In this document: positions 1 to 8,377 of the stretch, piece after piece | Layout of the letters: every line of letters starts with the position of its first letter | Position numbering within the stretch: the first letter of the stretch is position 1 | Assembly (NCBI RefSeq): GCF_018326425.1 | Contig: NZ_AP024601.1 | Coordinates: 1,538,001 to 1,602,000 of the forward strand | DNA: 64,000 bases | Source of the DNA: Polycladomyces abyssicola | GTDB lineage: Bacteria > Bacillota > Bacilli > Thermoactinomycetales > JIR-001 | Direction: 5' to 3' | Notes under the pieces: generated by a model | The model's database searches: none | What the model was told of the DNA's origin: nothing | Seen by the model: only the letters and a program-made list of their open reading frames with translations | Made by a program: the position numbers and the translations under genes

Positions 1-482
1 TGCACGAACTGTTCAACGACATGATGGAACAGGCGTATCAAGAGCTGGGGTTCGAGATTTCGGGGCCTGTGGCGGTAGAAGTGTTTGCCCTTCCGACGCA
101 GGGGATGGTGGTTGTCGTCACCCGCGGTCGTACCCCTGAGACAGATGACGATCTCGATGTGGACGACATGTATGAGTTAGAAGTGACGCTGGAGGAAAGT
201 GAGCAGATCATTTTCCGCTTTTCCGATTTCGAAGACCTCGTTCAGGCGGCGATCCGCTTGAAGTCTTTGATCCGCGGGGGCGGCAAGGTGTACGCTTACC
301 AGAATCAATACTTCCTCGTATTTGACGAAGAAATCCAAACGGATGATCTGCAAGCCGTCATCGCTATTCTGACCGAATTCGGAGAGCCTTCTACAGTGAC
401 CGAACATATGTTGGCTGAATACGGAAAACCGGTGATGATGGAACATGCAATCGAGCAATTGAACCGCTATTTTGGTAAATAG
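1..482 (+). CDS. ypbH: MecA/YpbH-family adaptor protein (5' end outside window)
   Basis: C-terminal part of a MecA-family adaptor, about 159 residues visible in frame from base 3; the start lies upstream of the window. Members of this family bind substrates such as ComK and deliver them to the ClpC/ClpP protease. The visible part holds the typical segment with VEVFALPTQGM followed by VVVVTR, an acidic linker (ETDDDLDVDD) and the C-terminal ClpC-binding fold with RFSDFEDLVQAA. Position directly upstream of gudB and ypdA matches B. subtilis ypbH (mecB) rather than mecA. A strong hairpin terminator follows. Confidence 0.88.
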   Translation, partial: HELFNDMMEQAYQELGFEISGPVAVEVFALPTQGMVVVVTRGRTPETDDDLDVDDMYELEVTLEESEQIIFRFSDFEDLVQAAIRLKSLIRGGGKVYAYQNQYFLVFDEEIQTDDLQAVIAILTEFGEPSTVTEHMLAEYGKPVMMEHAIEQLNRYFGK

Positions 483-526
483 ACGTACGCATCGGTCCGG
501 TGCGTATGTTTGAAGTTTATACAAGT

Positions 527-570
527 AAGAGGGGCCGACTCCTGATGTGAAAGGGAAGTTGGCCCCTCTT
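527..570. terminator. Bidirectional terminator between ypbH and the deacetylase gene
   Basis: Inverted repeat: AAGAGGGGCCGACT (527-540) pairs with AGTTGGCCCCTCTT (557-570), one G-U wobble, 16-base loop. It lies between two convergent genes and is flanked by T-rich sequence on the + side, so it can serve both strands. Confidence 0.75.
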
Positions 571-597
571 GTTTATTCAGGTTGGTTTTCGAGAAAC

Positions 598-1326
598 TCA
601 TCCCCACCAATCTGTTTCCGTCAAATCCGGTCGTAACAGCCAGCGACCGTTTTGCATTGCCAGTTGATAATATTCCGTCGTGCGCAGACGTTGCCAATCC
701 CCGGCCAACACGCCCGGAAACACGCGTTCGATGGATAAATGCTGGGTGCGGTGTTGGCGCAATGCTTCCATTATCGCTGGCCGTTGGGCCGTCACATCGA
801 CAGATGTGGTGATGGCATCGTCAGGTGTGGTGTAAATGGATCCTCCTTCAGGTACTGCTGATTGAGGGATGACTATATAGTACAATTTGAAATTCAGGCG
901 GTTTTTTGCCTGATTACAGGCTTGCACGACAGCTTGGTGCAATGCGCGGTGGTCGGCATGGCCCGAGATGCCTTCAGGCGGGAAAGTGACGATGACGTCA
1001 GGGTGAACTTTCTCCATCACTTGCAAAATGTCCTTGACCAACACATCATCGGGCAATTGTGATAGCTTCCCGTCGCCGAAATCTCGCTGGATGACTGTAT
1101 CGATACCGAGAATTTCCGCTGCACGTGCCAATTCGCTTTCGCGCACATTGCCCAACTCTTCAGGACGGCACAAGGGAGGATCTCCCACCTTGCCGGCTTC
1201 GCCCCGCGTGGCGCAATACAGTACGATTCGCACCCCGGGATCTTTGGCGTATTTGGCGATGGTCCCGCCACACGTAAACGTTTCATCATCGGGATGGGCG
1301 AAAACAAGTAAAGCTGTTCGCGTCAT
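598..1326 (-). CDS. bshB2: PIG-L family deacetylase, BshB2-like
   Basis: Zn-dependent LmbE/PIG-L deacetylase of 242 residues. AHPDDE (residues 10-15) and HADH (123-126) are the metal-binding motifs of the family. BshB enzymes remove the acetyl group from GlcNAc-malate in bacillithiol synthesis, and related enzymes hydrolyse bacillithiol S-conjugates. The window also encodes BshB1 (60689-61396), BshA and YpdA, which supports a bacillithiol role here. The assignment to BshB2 rather than a conjugate amidase is inference. Start ATG at 1326 follows an AAAGGA ribosome site nine bases upstream. It converges on ypbH and diverges from gudB. Confidence 0.72.
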   Translation of the reverse strand: MTRTALLVFAHPDDETFTCGGTIAKYAKDPGVRIVLYCATRGEAGKVGDPPLCRPEELGNVRESELARAAEILGIDTVIQRDFGDGKLSQLPDDVLVKDILQVMEKVHPDVIVTFPPEGISGHADHRALHQAVVQACNQAKNRLNFKLYYIVIPQSAVPEGGSIYTTPDDAITTSVDVTAQRPAIMEALRQHRTQHLSIERVFPGVLAGDWQRLRTTEYYQLAMQNGRWLLRPDLTETDWWG

Positions 1327-1584
1327 GTGGTTCGATCCTTTCTTCCGGCCGGCACGATCCCAAGGGGATACGGATGCCGGCGATGTTCTTTCACTATTTT
1401 CTCTGTTTCCAGTAAGCGTTCCCTAAAATCGATTTTGATTCCTTTCATGGATTCGTCAAGACAAATGGTGTTCCTTCCATGGAGGATGTGTTGTATACTG
1501 TGTAAGGACGCCCCATGTTTTTTCGAAAAAAAGTGTATACTGAGCATTGAACTGATGGGAACTTTTTTTTTGAGGTGGTTAGGG

Positions 1585-2868
1585 ATGGGACAACAGTCTG
1601 AGAGGACCAACGAATCCGTGGAATCGAAAGAAAACCTCGACGTACTCGCATCCACGCAGGTCGTGATCAAACAGGCGCTGGAAAAGCTGGGTTATCCGGA
1701 GCATGTCTACGAACTGTTGAAGGAGCCCTTGCGCGTGTTGACGGTCCGGATTCCGGTACGGATGGACGATGGTTCCGTCAAGGTGTTTACCGGCTACCGC
1801 GCACAGCACAACGACGCGGTCGGTCCAACCAAAGGAGGCGTGCGTTTTCACCCGGATGTAACGGAAAATGAAGTGAAAGCGCTTTCGATTTGGATGAGTT
1901 TGAAAGCGGGAATTGTGGATCTGCCGTACGGTGGTGGGAAAGGCGGTATCGTCTGCGATCCGCGGCAGATGTCCTTCCGTGAATTGGAACGGCTTTCACG
2001 CGGCTATGTTCGTGCAATCAGCCAAATTGTAGGTCCAACCAAAGATATTCCCGCGCCGGATGTGTTTACCAACTCACAAATCATGGCGTGGATGATGGAT
2101 GAATACAGCCGAATCCGCGAATTTGACTCTCCCGGATTCATCACCGGCAAACCGCTGGTGCTGGGAGGATCTCGAGGCAGGGAGACGGCGACGGCCAAAG
2201 GCGTGACGATCATGATCCGCGAAGCGGCCAAGAAGCGCAACCTGGACATCAAAAACGCCAGGGTCGTGATCCAAGGGTTCGGCAATGCCGGCAGCTTCCT
2301 CGCGAAGTTCATGAGTGATGCGGGGGCCAAGATTATCGGTATTTCTGATGCCTACGGCGGTTTGTATGATGAAAACGGCTTGGATATCGACTATCTTCTC
2401 GATCGACGTGATTCGTTCGGCACGGTAACCAAGCTGTTTAAAGATACAATCACCAACCAGGAATTGCTGGAGTTGGATTGTGACATCTTGGTACCGGCTG
2501 CGGTGGAAAACCAAATCACCGCGTCCAATGCGCATCGCATACGTGCCGACATTGTCGTCGAAGCGGCCAACGGCCCGACCACCTTGGAAGCGACACGCAT
2601 CCTGCACGAGCGGGGGATTTTGCTTGTACCTGACGTGTTGGCCAGTGCAGGCGGCGTGACGGTTTCGTATTTCGAATGGGTACAGAACAATCAGGGCTAT
2701 TACTGGTCCGAAGAAGAAGTGGAGCGGAAACTGGAAGAAATCATGGTCAAAGCGTTTGAAAACGTCTACCATACAGCGCAATCCCGCAACGTGGACATGC
2801 GCCTTGCCGCATACATGGTGGGCGTTCGAAAAATGGCCGAAGCCTCCCGTTTCCGTGGTTGGGTATAA
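1585..2868 (+). CDS. gudB: NAD-specific glutamate dehydrogenase
   Basis: Catabolic glutamate dehydrogenase, 427 residues, interconverting glutamate and 2-oxoglutarate plus ammonium. PYGGGKGG at 114-121 carries the catalytic lysine (K119), and GFGNAG at 231-236 is the dinucleotide-binding Rossmann motif. The open frame runs upstream to 1327, but GAGGTGG at 1572-1578 and homology place the start at ATG 1585. The segment [12 protein letters not shown] has no in-frame three-residue duplication of the kind that inactivates GudB in laboratory B. subtilis, so the enzyme should be active. Two TATACT boxes (near 1494 and 1536) lie upstream without convincing -35 partners. A hairpin terminator follows. 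Confidence 0.95.
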   Translation: MGQQSERTNESVESKENLDVLASTQVVIKQALEKLGYPEHVYELLKEPLRVLTVRIPVRMDDGSVKVFTGYRAQHNDAVGPTKGGVRFHPDVTENEVKALSIWMSLKAGIVDLPYGGGKGGIVCDPRQMSFRELERLSRGYVRAISQIVGPTKDIPAPDVFTNSQIMAWMMDEYSRIREFDSPGFITGKPLVLGGSRGRETATAKGVTIMIREAAKKRNLDIKNARVVIQGFGNAGSFLAKFMSDAGAKIIGISDAYGGLYDENGLDIDYLLDRRDSFGTVTKLFKDTITNQELLELDCDILVPAAVENQITASNAHRIRADIVVEAANGPTTLEATRILHERGILLVPDVLASAGGVTVSYFEWVQNNQGYYWSEEEVERKLEEIMVKAFENVYHTAQSRNVDMRLAAYMVGVRKMAEASRFRGWV

Positions 2869-2893
2869 TATAATAATAAAGAAATGCTGAACA

Positions 2894-2920
2894 GAAAACA
2901 CCCTGTCTCAGGGTGTTTTC
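2894..2920 (+). terminator. Intrinsic terminator after gudB
   Basis: Perfect 12-bp stem GAAAACACCCTG (2894-2905) with CAGGGTGTTTTC (2909-2920), three-base loop, with T-rich 3' arm. It lies between gudB and ypdA, so ypdA probably has its own promoter or depends on read-through. Confidence 0.85.
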
Positions 2921-2941
2921 ATTATCAGGGGTGGTGAAACG

Positions 2942-3922
2942 ATGGAAGACCTGATCATCATCGGAGCGGGACCGTGCGGATTGTCCGTTGCGGTGGAAGC
3001 CAAAAACCGGGGGCTTTCCCCGTTGGTGATTGAAAAAGGATGCTTGGTCAATTCGATTTATCATTTTCCCACACACATGACCTTTTTCAGCACGCCGGAA
3101 TTGCTGGAAATCGGGGATGTACCGTTCGTGACCGCGCGTGAAAAGCCGACCCGTCATGAGGCGTTGGTCTATTATCGCACGGTAGCGGAGAAATTTGATT
3201 TACGCATTCATACGTACGAAAAAGTGGTACGCGTGGATAAAAGCGACGATGGCATTTTTGAGGTGCTGACGGAGAAAAACGGTCAATCCCTTCGTTATCG
3301 AACCCGTCATGTCGTCATTGCCACCGGTTATTACGACAATCCCAACCTGATGGGCATTCCCGGAGAAGATCTGCCCAAAGTGCACCATTATTTTGAGGAA
3401 GGACATCCGTTTTCCGGATTGGAAGTGTTGGTGGTCGGAGGGAAAAACTCGGCGGTGATCGCCGCGTTGGAGCTCCATCGGGCCGGGGCAAAAGTGACGA
3501 TGTCCTATCGCCGCTCGGCGTTTACCGACAGTGTCAAAGCGTGGTTGAAGCCGGTAATCGAAAGTGCGATCCGCAAAGGCTGGATCACTATGTATTGGAA
3601 CAGCGAAGTACGGGAAATCAAACCAGATTCAGTCGTTCTGGAACAGGATGGCCGGCGATTGGAAATTGCCAATGACGCGGTATTTGCGATGACGGGATAC
3701 CGACCGGACCGTTCCCTGATGGAAAGATTGGGTGTGACGTTCGATCCGGAAACGGGAGAGCCAACCCATAATCCCGACACCATGGAGACCAACGTACCGG
3801 GTCTTTATATCGCGGGAGTAATCGCGGCAGGACATGATGCCAACAAGATTTTCATCGAAAATGGGCGCTTCCATGGGGAAAAAATTGCCGAACACATATC
3901 GGGTAAAGTATCTGTATCGTAG
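2942..3922 (+). CDS. ypdA: YpdA family bacillithiol disulfide reductase
   Basis: FAD/NADPH-dependent flavoprotein of 326 residues, the family that reduces oxidised bacillithiol (BSSB). GAGPCG at 8-13 binds FAD and carries C12, which corresponds to the single active-site cysteine of YpdA; the thioredoxin-reductase CxxC pair is absent. GGKNSA at 166-171 is the NADPH site, and a C-terminal GLYIAGV segment closes the FAD domain. GGGGTGG seven bases before ATG 2942 is the ribosome site. It is next to gudB as in B. subtilis. BshA and BshB homologues in the same window fit this role. Confidence 0.9.
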   Translation: MEDLIIIGAGPCGLSVAVEAKNRGLSPLVIEKGCLVNSIYHFPTHMTFFSTPELLEIGDVPFVTAREKPTRHEALVYYRTVAEKFDLRIHTYEKVVRVDKSDDGIFEVLTEKNGQSLRYRTRHVVIATGYYDNPNLMGIPGEDLPKVHHYFEEGHPFSGLEVLVVGGKNSAVIAALELHRAGAKVTMSYRRSAFTDSVKAWLKPVIESAIRKGWITMYWNSEVREIKPDSVVLEQDGRRLEIANDAVFAMTGYRPDRSLMERLGVTFDPETGEPTHNPDTMETNVPGLYIAGVIAAGHDANKIFIENGRFHGEKIAEHISGKVSVS

Positions 3923-3981
3923 GTTGTGAATTTGGGTAATAATGATGATACACGATGGGAACGGAGCAGGGTGAACGGATT

Positions 3982-4140
3982 ATGAGCAAAGACAAATACT
4001 GGGTACGGATTCGTTGCAAACGGTGTGGAGAACGGTTCATACTCAAAGGTCGCATGAGAAAGGGACAAATCGAAACAGGTTTTAAGCAATGTTTGTGTGA
4101 TAATCAAACCGACTTTGATATCCACACCGAGCGATGCTGA
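3982..4140 (+). CDS. Small zinc-ribbon-like protein, unknown function
   Basis: Unrecognised protein of 52 residues (61 if it starts at the in-frame ATG 3955). Cysteines at 12 and 15 (CKRC), 37 and 39 (CLC) and 52 suggest a small metal-binding knuckle; the rest is basic (KGRMRKGQIE). ATG 3982 is preferred because of an AGGGTG element about 9 bases upstream. It lies 59 bases after ypdA and before two hairpins that separate it from sleB. Function cannot be told from sequence. Confidence 0.5.
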   Translation: MSKDKYWVRIRCKRCGERFILKGRMRKGQIETGFKQCLCDNQTDFDIHTERC

Positions 4141-4173
4141 CAAACTACATGCTTCACTTGAATGTTTCTCAGA

Positions 4174-4232
4174 GACGGTGTCTCACAAGACACTGTCAAC
4201 TAGTTACAGCCGGTTGCAACCGGCTTTTTTTT
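4174..4232 (+). terminator. Tandem hairpins and intrinsic terminator upstream of sleB
   Basis: First hairpin: GACGGTGTCT (4174-4183) with AGACACTGTC (4188-4197), one G-U pair. Second: AGCCGGTT (4208-4215) with AACCGGCT (4218-4225) followed by a run of T to 4232, a clear intrinsic terminator. They isolate the sleB-ypeB unit from ypdA. Confidence 0.8.
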
Positions 4233-4235
4233 GTT

Positions 4236-4265
4236 GCATAAAGGGGGAATCATCGGTTCAGACTA
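4236..4265 (+). promoter_or_regulatory. Candidate sigma-G promoter for sleB-ypeB
   Basis: GCATA (4236-4240), 18-base spacer, CAGACTA (4259-4265). This resembles the forespore sigma-G pattern (GHATR, 17-18 bases, CATWMTA). The predicted start near 4272 leaves about 30 bases before the sleB ATG. Known sigma-G control of sleB in Bacillus supports it; the match at -10 is imperfect. Confidence 0.5.
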
Positions 4266-4303
4266 CCTCCAAAGGAAATTTCAGTCGGCATGGAGGGGAA
4301 ATC

Positions 4304-4777
4304 ATGAAGCGGAAGTTTCCGGTGCGCGTATTACTCTTGGTCGGTTGTTTCACTCTAATTTTCTGTATCACCGGTTCCCTTGACACTTCCGCCGCCCATG
4401 TAGGTAAATACAGCGGAAAGTATTCTGTAAACGATATCCAGTTGCTCGCCAATGCCATTTACGGGGAAGCAAGAGGAGAGCCGTATATCGGGCAGGTCGC
4501 CATCGGCGCCGTCATTCTGAATCGAGTGGCGTCACCCAGGTTTCCCAACAGTATCCCGGGTGTCATCTTCCAGCCCGGAGCGTTTACGGCGGTATCGGAC
4601 GGTCAAATTTGGTTGACCCCTAATGCCACCGCCAAAAAAGCAGCGATGGACGCGATCAACGGATGGAATCCGGTGCCAGGATGTTTGTACTATTTCAATC
4701 CGGCTACAGCCACATCCGGATGGATCTGGAATCGTCCGCAGGTCAAACGGATCGGCAAACATATTTTCTGCCGTTAA
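4304..4777 (+). CDS. sleB: Spore cortex-lytic enzyme SleB, short form
   Basis: Exported hydrolase_2-family lytic transglycosylase of 157 residues that breaks down cortex peptidoglycan during germination. Residues 1-31 form a signal peptide. The catalytic domain follows at once, with NAIYGEARGEP carrying the likely catalytic E55 and AIGAVILNRV after it. B. subtilis SleB (about 305 residues) has a peptidoglycan-binding domain between signal and catalytic domain; none is present here. CwlJ is similarly short but has no signal peptide, and ypeB follows 18 bases downstream, so SleB fits better. TGGAGGGG at 4291-4298 precedes ATG 4304; the frame is open further upstream only across the terminator. 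Confidence 0.85.
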   Translation: MKRKFPVRVLLLVGCFTLIFCITGSLDTSAAHVGKYSGKYSVNDIQLLANAIYGEARGEPYIGQVAIGAVILNRVASPRFPNSIPGVIFQPGAFTAVSDGQIWLTPNATAKKAAMDAINGWNPVPGCLYYFNPATATSGWIWNRPQVKRIGKHIFCR

Positions 4778-4795
4778 AGAGGGAGGAGTCATGAC

Positions 4796-6145
4796 GTGTA
4801 CAGACGCATAGCTGCGATATTGTTTCCCATCGCCGTGATCGCGCTGATCGGTACGGTGGTGTGGGGTTATCAAGAGAACCAGGATAAGAATGCAGTACTG
4901 ATCAAAGCGGAAAACCAGTATCAGCGGGCTTTTCACGAGCTTAATTTTCACATGGATCAATTGCAGGATGAATTGGGCAAAACATTGGTTCTGCAAACGC
5001 GACCGTCCATGGCAAACTGCTTGACCAATGTCTGGCGGCTCACTTATGCCGCGCAGAGTGATCTCGCACAACTGCCGCTCACATTGATGCCATTTAACAA
5101 GACGGAAGATTTTCTGTCCAAGGTGGGCAATTTCACATTTCACATCGGATTAAGGGATCTTGATAAACAACCGTTGACGGATAAAGAGTGGGGAACACTC
5201 CGGGCATTGTACGAACGGGCCAGTCAAGTGCAGACGGATTTGCAAAAAGTGCAGTCCCAGGTGTTGTCGCGCAATTTGCGTTGGATGGACGTGGAATTGG
5301 CGCAGGCCACGGAAGGGAAGAAGATGGATACGACCATCATTGATGGGTTCCGCAAAGTGGACAATACGATGGATGCTTATTCCGAAGTGGATTGGGGACC
5401 CACCATCCACAACCAGGAAGCCAGGAAAAAACAACAATATGTACGGCTTCCCGGAAAGCCGGCAACGGTGCAGGAGGTGAAAAACAAACTGGCGTTTGTG
5501 CTGGGTCGACCGACGACGCGGGGCATTGTCGTGACGGAAAACCGCAAAGGGGACTTTCAAACGTACTCCGCCCGTTTGAAGCGGGAGGATGGTCACATGG
5601 TCTATGCGGACTTCACCAAAAAGGGCGGTTATTTGGTGTGGTTGATGTTCGACAGACCGGTGGAGCGGCAACGGTTGTCAATCGGGGAAGCACAGCAGCG
5701 TGCAATGCGGTTTTTAAACCGGCTGGGCTATCCAACGATGCGAGCCATTTCGTATGATTCCTCGCAACGGACGGCTACATTTACGTTTGTCCACCAAGAA
5801 CGGGGAGCGTTGATTTACCCGGAATCCGTCACGGTGAAGGTAGCGTTGGACAATGGAGAGATCATGGCGCTGCAAGCCAATGATTACGTGTTCAATCATC
5901 CTGTGATGAAACAAGTTTACCGTCCCCGTCTGTCTGCGAAGCAGGCGGAAAAGGCGGTCAATCCCCGGCTCAATCTGGAGAAGAGCAATCTTGCGGTCAT
6001 CTATGGCGAAGACGGCAATCCCGTCCTGTGCTACGAGTTTGTCGGATGGTTGGGAGACGACCAGTACCGCATTTTTATCAATGCGGACAACGGACGGGAA
6101 GAATTCGTTGATAAAGTGAAAAAGGCTGATACGACAACGCTGTGA
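4796..6145 (+). CDS. ypeB: Germination protein YpeB
   Basis: Protein of 449 residues with an N-terminal membrane anchor (about 5-24), a helical middle and C-terminal PepSY-like repeats (about 220-445). YpeB is made with SleB in the forespore and is needed for its placement and stability in the dormant spore. Start is GTG 4796, seven bases after GGAGGAG. An ATG at 4791 is out of frame and opens only a six-codon frame, so it is not the start. The gene shares an operon with sleB. The ypfA/ypfB genes that follow in B. subtilis are absent here. Confidence 0.9.
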   Translation: MYRRIAAILFPIAVIALIGTVVWGYQENQDKNAVLIKAENQYQRAFHELNFHMDQLQDELGKTLVLQTRPSMANCLTNVWRLTYAAQSDLAQLPLTLMPFNKTEDFLSKVGNFTFHIGLRDLDKQPLTDKEWGTLRALYERASQVQTDLQKVQSQVLSRNLRWMDVELAQATEGKKMDTTIIDGFRKVDNTMDAYSEVDWGPTIHNQEARKKQQYVRLPGKPATVQEVKNKLAFVLGRPTTRGIVVTENRKGDFQTYSARLKREDGHMVYADFTKKGGYLVWLMFDRPVERQRLSIGEAQQRAMRFLNRLGYPTMRAISYDSSQRTATFTFVHQERGALIYPESVTVKVALDNGEIMALQANDYVFNHPVMKQVYRPRLSAKQAEKAVNPRLNLEKSNLAVIYGEDGNPVLCYEFVGWLGDDQYRIFINADNGREEFVDKVKKADTTTL

Positions 6146-6453
6146 CGATCCATTCCATTACGTAAGCGAAATATGAAATGGGACCGTTGATCCCGGGAAT
6201 TCTCCAGGGATTCGGTCCCTGTCCTTTGTTCTATTTTGGACGTGGACAAAGATACTACTTAACCCATGGGGAAAATGACAGAAAAAAATGGAGAAGGTCA
6301 TTGCGCGGGATTGGGTTTTGTGGTAACCTAAAATCAGAGTTGACAACAAAGGAATACATAGCGGATTGCGAAATCGCTGTCTGTCTCACGGTCGGAGTTT
6401 TTCGATAGGGGATCACTTGAAATCGAGTTGAATCGAATAAAGTTATCCACAAT

Positions 6454-6480
6454 CGAGCAGGCTCGACCTGCTCGTTTTCA
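6454..6480 (+). terminator. Intrinsic terminator
   Basis: CGAGCAGG (6454-6461) pairs with CCTGCTCG (6467-6474), five-base loop, followed by TTTTCATTT. Confidence 0.65.
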
Positions 6481-6511
6481 TTTCATCCCGCTTATCCAGG
6501 CTTGGACGGAA

Positions 6512-6568
6512 GCCATCGTGGATGGAAGTGGGTTGCCACGTCAGATGAAGCGAGAAGCCCACGATGGC
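6512..6568 (+). promoter_or_regulatory. Alternative hairpins in the cmk leader
   Basis: GCCATCGTGG (6512-6521) can pair perfectly with CCACGATGGC (6559-6568). Its CGTGG (6517-6521) can instead pair with CCACG (6536-6540). The two structures exclude each other, as in a regulated 5' leader. I do not recognise a known riboswitch class. Confidence 0.35.
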
Positions 6569-6618
6569 GCCTCTGGTGCTTTAGTCGTTTGGAGCAAGTC
6601 ACGGGAGGAATCATGTGC

Positions 6619-7287
6619 ATGAAGTCTTTTTCAGTCGCGATCGACGGCCCGGCAGGTGCCGGGAAGAGTACGGTCGCCCGACAAGTAGCGGAACGACTGG
6701 GACTCACATACGTCGATACCGGTGCCATGTATCGGGCGATCACTTGGAAAGTCCTGCGCGAGCAGGTGGATCCGTCGGATGAATTGGCCGTGACGCGTTT
6801 GGCGCAGCGGACCAAAATCGATATTCAGCCGACAGACATTTGGGTGGACGGTGTCCGTGTAACCGAAGAGATCCGCTCCCCCGAGGTGACAGCCCACGTG
6901 TCGGCAGTGGCCCGAATCCCCGGTGTCCGGGAGGCATTAGTGGAGAAACAACGGGCCATTGCACAAACGACCGGCGTCGTCATGGATGGCCGGGACATTG
7001 GCACCTACGTGTTGCCCGATGCCGATGTGAAAGTGTTTTTGACCGCTTCCATCGAGGAGCGGGCCCGTCGGCGTTATTTGGAAATGATGCGTCGCGGTTT
7101 TACCGCGGATTTGGAGGAATTGAAAGAGGCGATCCAACGACGGGACGAAGCAGACACCACTCGGGAACACGCCCCCTTGCGCAAAGCGGATGATGCAGTG
7201 GAAATCGACACCACGTCCCATTCCATCAACGATGTGGTGGAGCGAATTTTGGAACTCTGTCGAACCAAAGTGGGCGGTGGAGAGTAA
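6619..7287 (+). CDS. cmk: Cytidylate kinase
   Basis: Phosphorylates CMP/dCMP using ATP, in pyrimidine nucleotide recycling. 222 residues, usual for the family. IDGPAGAGKST near residues 8-18 is the P-loop, DTGAMYR and MDGRDIGT are CMP-binding signatures, and the LID region (ERARRRYLEM) follows. ATG 6619 is ten bases and ATG 6613 four bases from GGAGG (6604-6608); I take 6619, but 6613 (two residues longer) is possible. plsC follows one base after the stop codon, so the two are probably co-transcribed. Confidence 0.92.
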   Translation: MKSFSVAIDGPAGAGKSTVARQVAERLGLTYVDTGAMYRAITWKVLREQVDPSDELAVTRLAQRTKIDIQPTDIWVDGVRVTEEIRSPEVTAHVSAVARIPGVREALVEKQRAIAQTTGVVMDGRDIGTYVLPDADVKVFLTASIEERARRRYLEMMRRGFTADLEELKEAIQRRDEADTTREHAPLRKADDAVEIDTTSHSINDVVERILELCRTKVGGGE

Positions 7288-7288
7288 G

Positions 7289-7882
7289 ATGTTATATCTA
7301 TTTGCGCGTTGGGTGTGCCGTTGTTTTTTCACCTTGGTGTACCGTTGGAAAGTTGATGGGGCGCATCACATCCCTTCTAACGGCCCTGTTATCGTCTGTT
7401 GCAATCATATCGGAAATCTCGATCCTCCGTTGGTCGGTTCGGCACTTCAGCGCAAGGTGCATTTCATGGCCAAAGAGGAGTTGTTTCGCGTACCGCTGCT
7501 CGGGCGGCTGATACAAGCTTTGGGAGCGTTTCCCGTCAAACGGGGAGCATCCGATAAACGTGCAATCAAACAGGCTCTGACACTGTTGGAACAGAATCGG
7601 GTTTTGGTCATTTTTCCGGAAGGGACACGTTCAAAAACCGGGAAATTGGGTGATGGCAGACCTGGTGCGGCATTCCTCGCTTTAAAAAGCAATGCGACCG
7701 TCGTACCGGCAGCGATCATCGGCCCGTACCGATTGTTTCGTCCCATCCGTGTCCGTTTCGGTGCCCCCGTTGATCTGACACCGTGGTTAAAGGCCAAGGT
7801 GAGCACAGAGACGACCAAGGAAGCGACCAAACGGATCATGCAGGAAATCCGCCATCTGATTGAGGAAGGAAGCAAACAATGA
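7289..7882 (+). CDS. plsC: 1-acyl-sn-glycerol-3-phosphate acyltransferase
   Basis: Membrane-associated acyltransferase of 197 residues in phospholipid synthesis, making phosphatidic acid from lysophosphatidic acid. It has the HX4D catalytic motif (H40-D45 in NHIGNLD) and FPEGTRS (109-115), which binds the glycerophosphate. A hydrophobic N-terminus (about 3-18) gives membrane contact. GGTGGAGAG within the end of cmk is the ribosome site. The next gene overlaps its stop codon (ATGA). plsY and gpsA, also in phospholipid synthesis, lie 6-7 kb downstream. Confidence 0.88.
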   Translation: MLYLFARWVCRCFFTLVYRWKVDGAHHIPSNGPVIVCCNHIGNLDPPLVGSALQRKVHFMAKEELFRVPLLGRLIQALGAFPVKRGASDKRAIKQALTLLEQNRVLVIFPEGTRSKTGKLGDGRPGAAFLALKSNATVVPAAIIGPYRLFRPIRVRFGAPVDLTPWLKAKVSTETTKEATKRIMQEIRHLIEEGSKQ

Positions 7883-8127
7883 AAGTGATGATAGGGGCGG
7901 TTCTGGTTATATGGCTCCTGTTGTCACTCCGTTTGCGGCAGCAACCGCTGACGGTCGTCAAACGGCTTCCGCGAATGATACCCCTCGTTTTAGTCGGTTT
8001 CTTCCTGCTCTCTGTTGCTTGGCGATTGGGAAAAATAGGTGCAGTCGTCGGAATGATCGGTGTAGTGGTCATTCTGATCCCGATGGTGTTGGGTATCCTG
8101 AAAGGAAGAAAGCGCATTTCTTCTTAA
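7879..8127 (+). CDS. Small membrane protein, unknown
   Basis: 82-residue hydrophobic protein with about three predicted membrane segments (1-15, 31-48, 52-73), a basic loop (RLRQQ ... KRLPR) and a basic C-terminus (KGRKRISS). It begins inside the plsC stop codon (ATGA overlap), which implies translational coupling. I recognise no family. Its frame is intact and its codon use matches its neighbours. Confidence 0.6.
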   Translation: MKVMIGAVLVIWLLLSLRLRQQPLTVVKRLPRMIPLVLVGFFLLSVAWRLGKIGAVVGMIGVVVILIPMVLGILKGRKRISS

Positions 8128-8172
8128 AAAATCCGGGAGTGGGCATTTCCCCATTCTTGTGAATCAGTGAGA

Positions 8173-8263
8173 ATCACCCGTTTGTTTTCGATCAAATGCC
8201 GGATCGTAAGGGGTTGTGATGGGGAAGGAACAGCCATCACGTAAAACGATCCCTGTCATCGGG
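8173..8263 (+). other. Leader upstream of ypfD with small hairpins
   Basis: The 250-base space before ypfD has no gene. It holds two short inverted repeats: GTGATGG with CCATCAC (near 8216-8240) and GATCCC with GGGATC (near 8249-8267). Either could act in mRNA stability or autogenous control; no known motif is recognised. Confidence 0.25.
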
Positions 8264-8377
8264 ATCAGCTCGTCGAATGCCGATTGGCGAGCGGGTCGTT
8301 CGTATTCATTCGCTCTCTAATTTTTGGAGAGGATAGATTGACTGATCAGCTTGCAGGGAAATGAGGAGGTTGTCGTC

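Larger units (their letters stand above)
6146..6618. other. Gene-free stretch between ypeB and cmk
   Basis: About 470 bases without a supportable gene. It holds a hairpin after ypeB (GGGACCG 6180-6186 with CGGTCCC 6213-6219), a second terminator-like hairpin (6454-6474), and a structured segment just before cmk (6512-6568). Short open frames here lack ribosome sites and family resemblance. Confidence 0.6.

Noticed and set aside
1536-1541. TATACT upstream of gudB as a promoter
   Set aside because: No acceptable -35 at 16-18 bases; a second TATACT near 1494 is equally weak, so neither is called.
2074-2901. 275-codon open frame antisense to gudB
   Set aside because: Shadow of gudB; runs into the gudB terminator.
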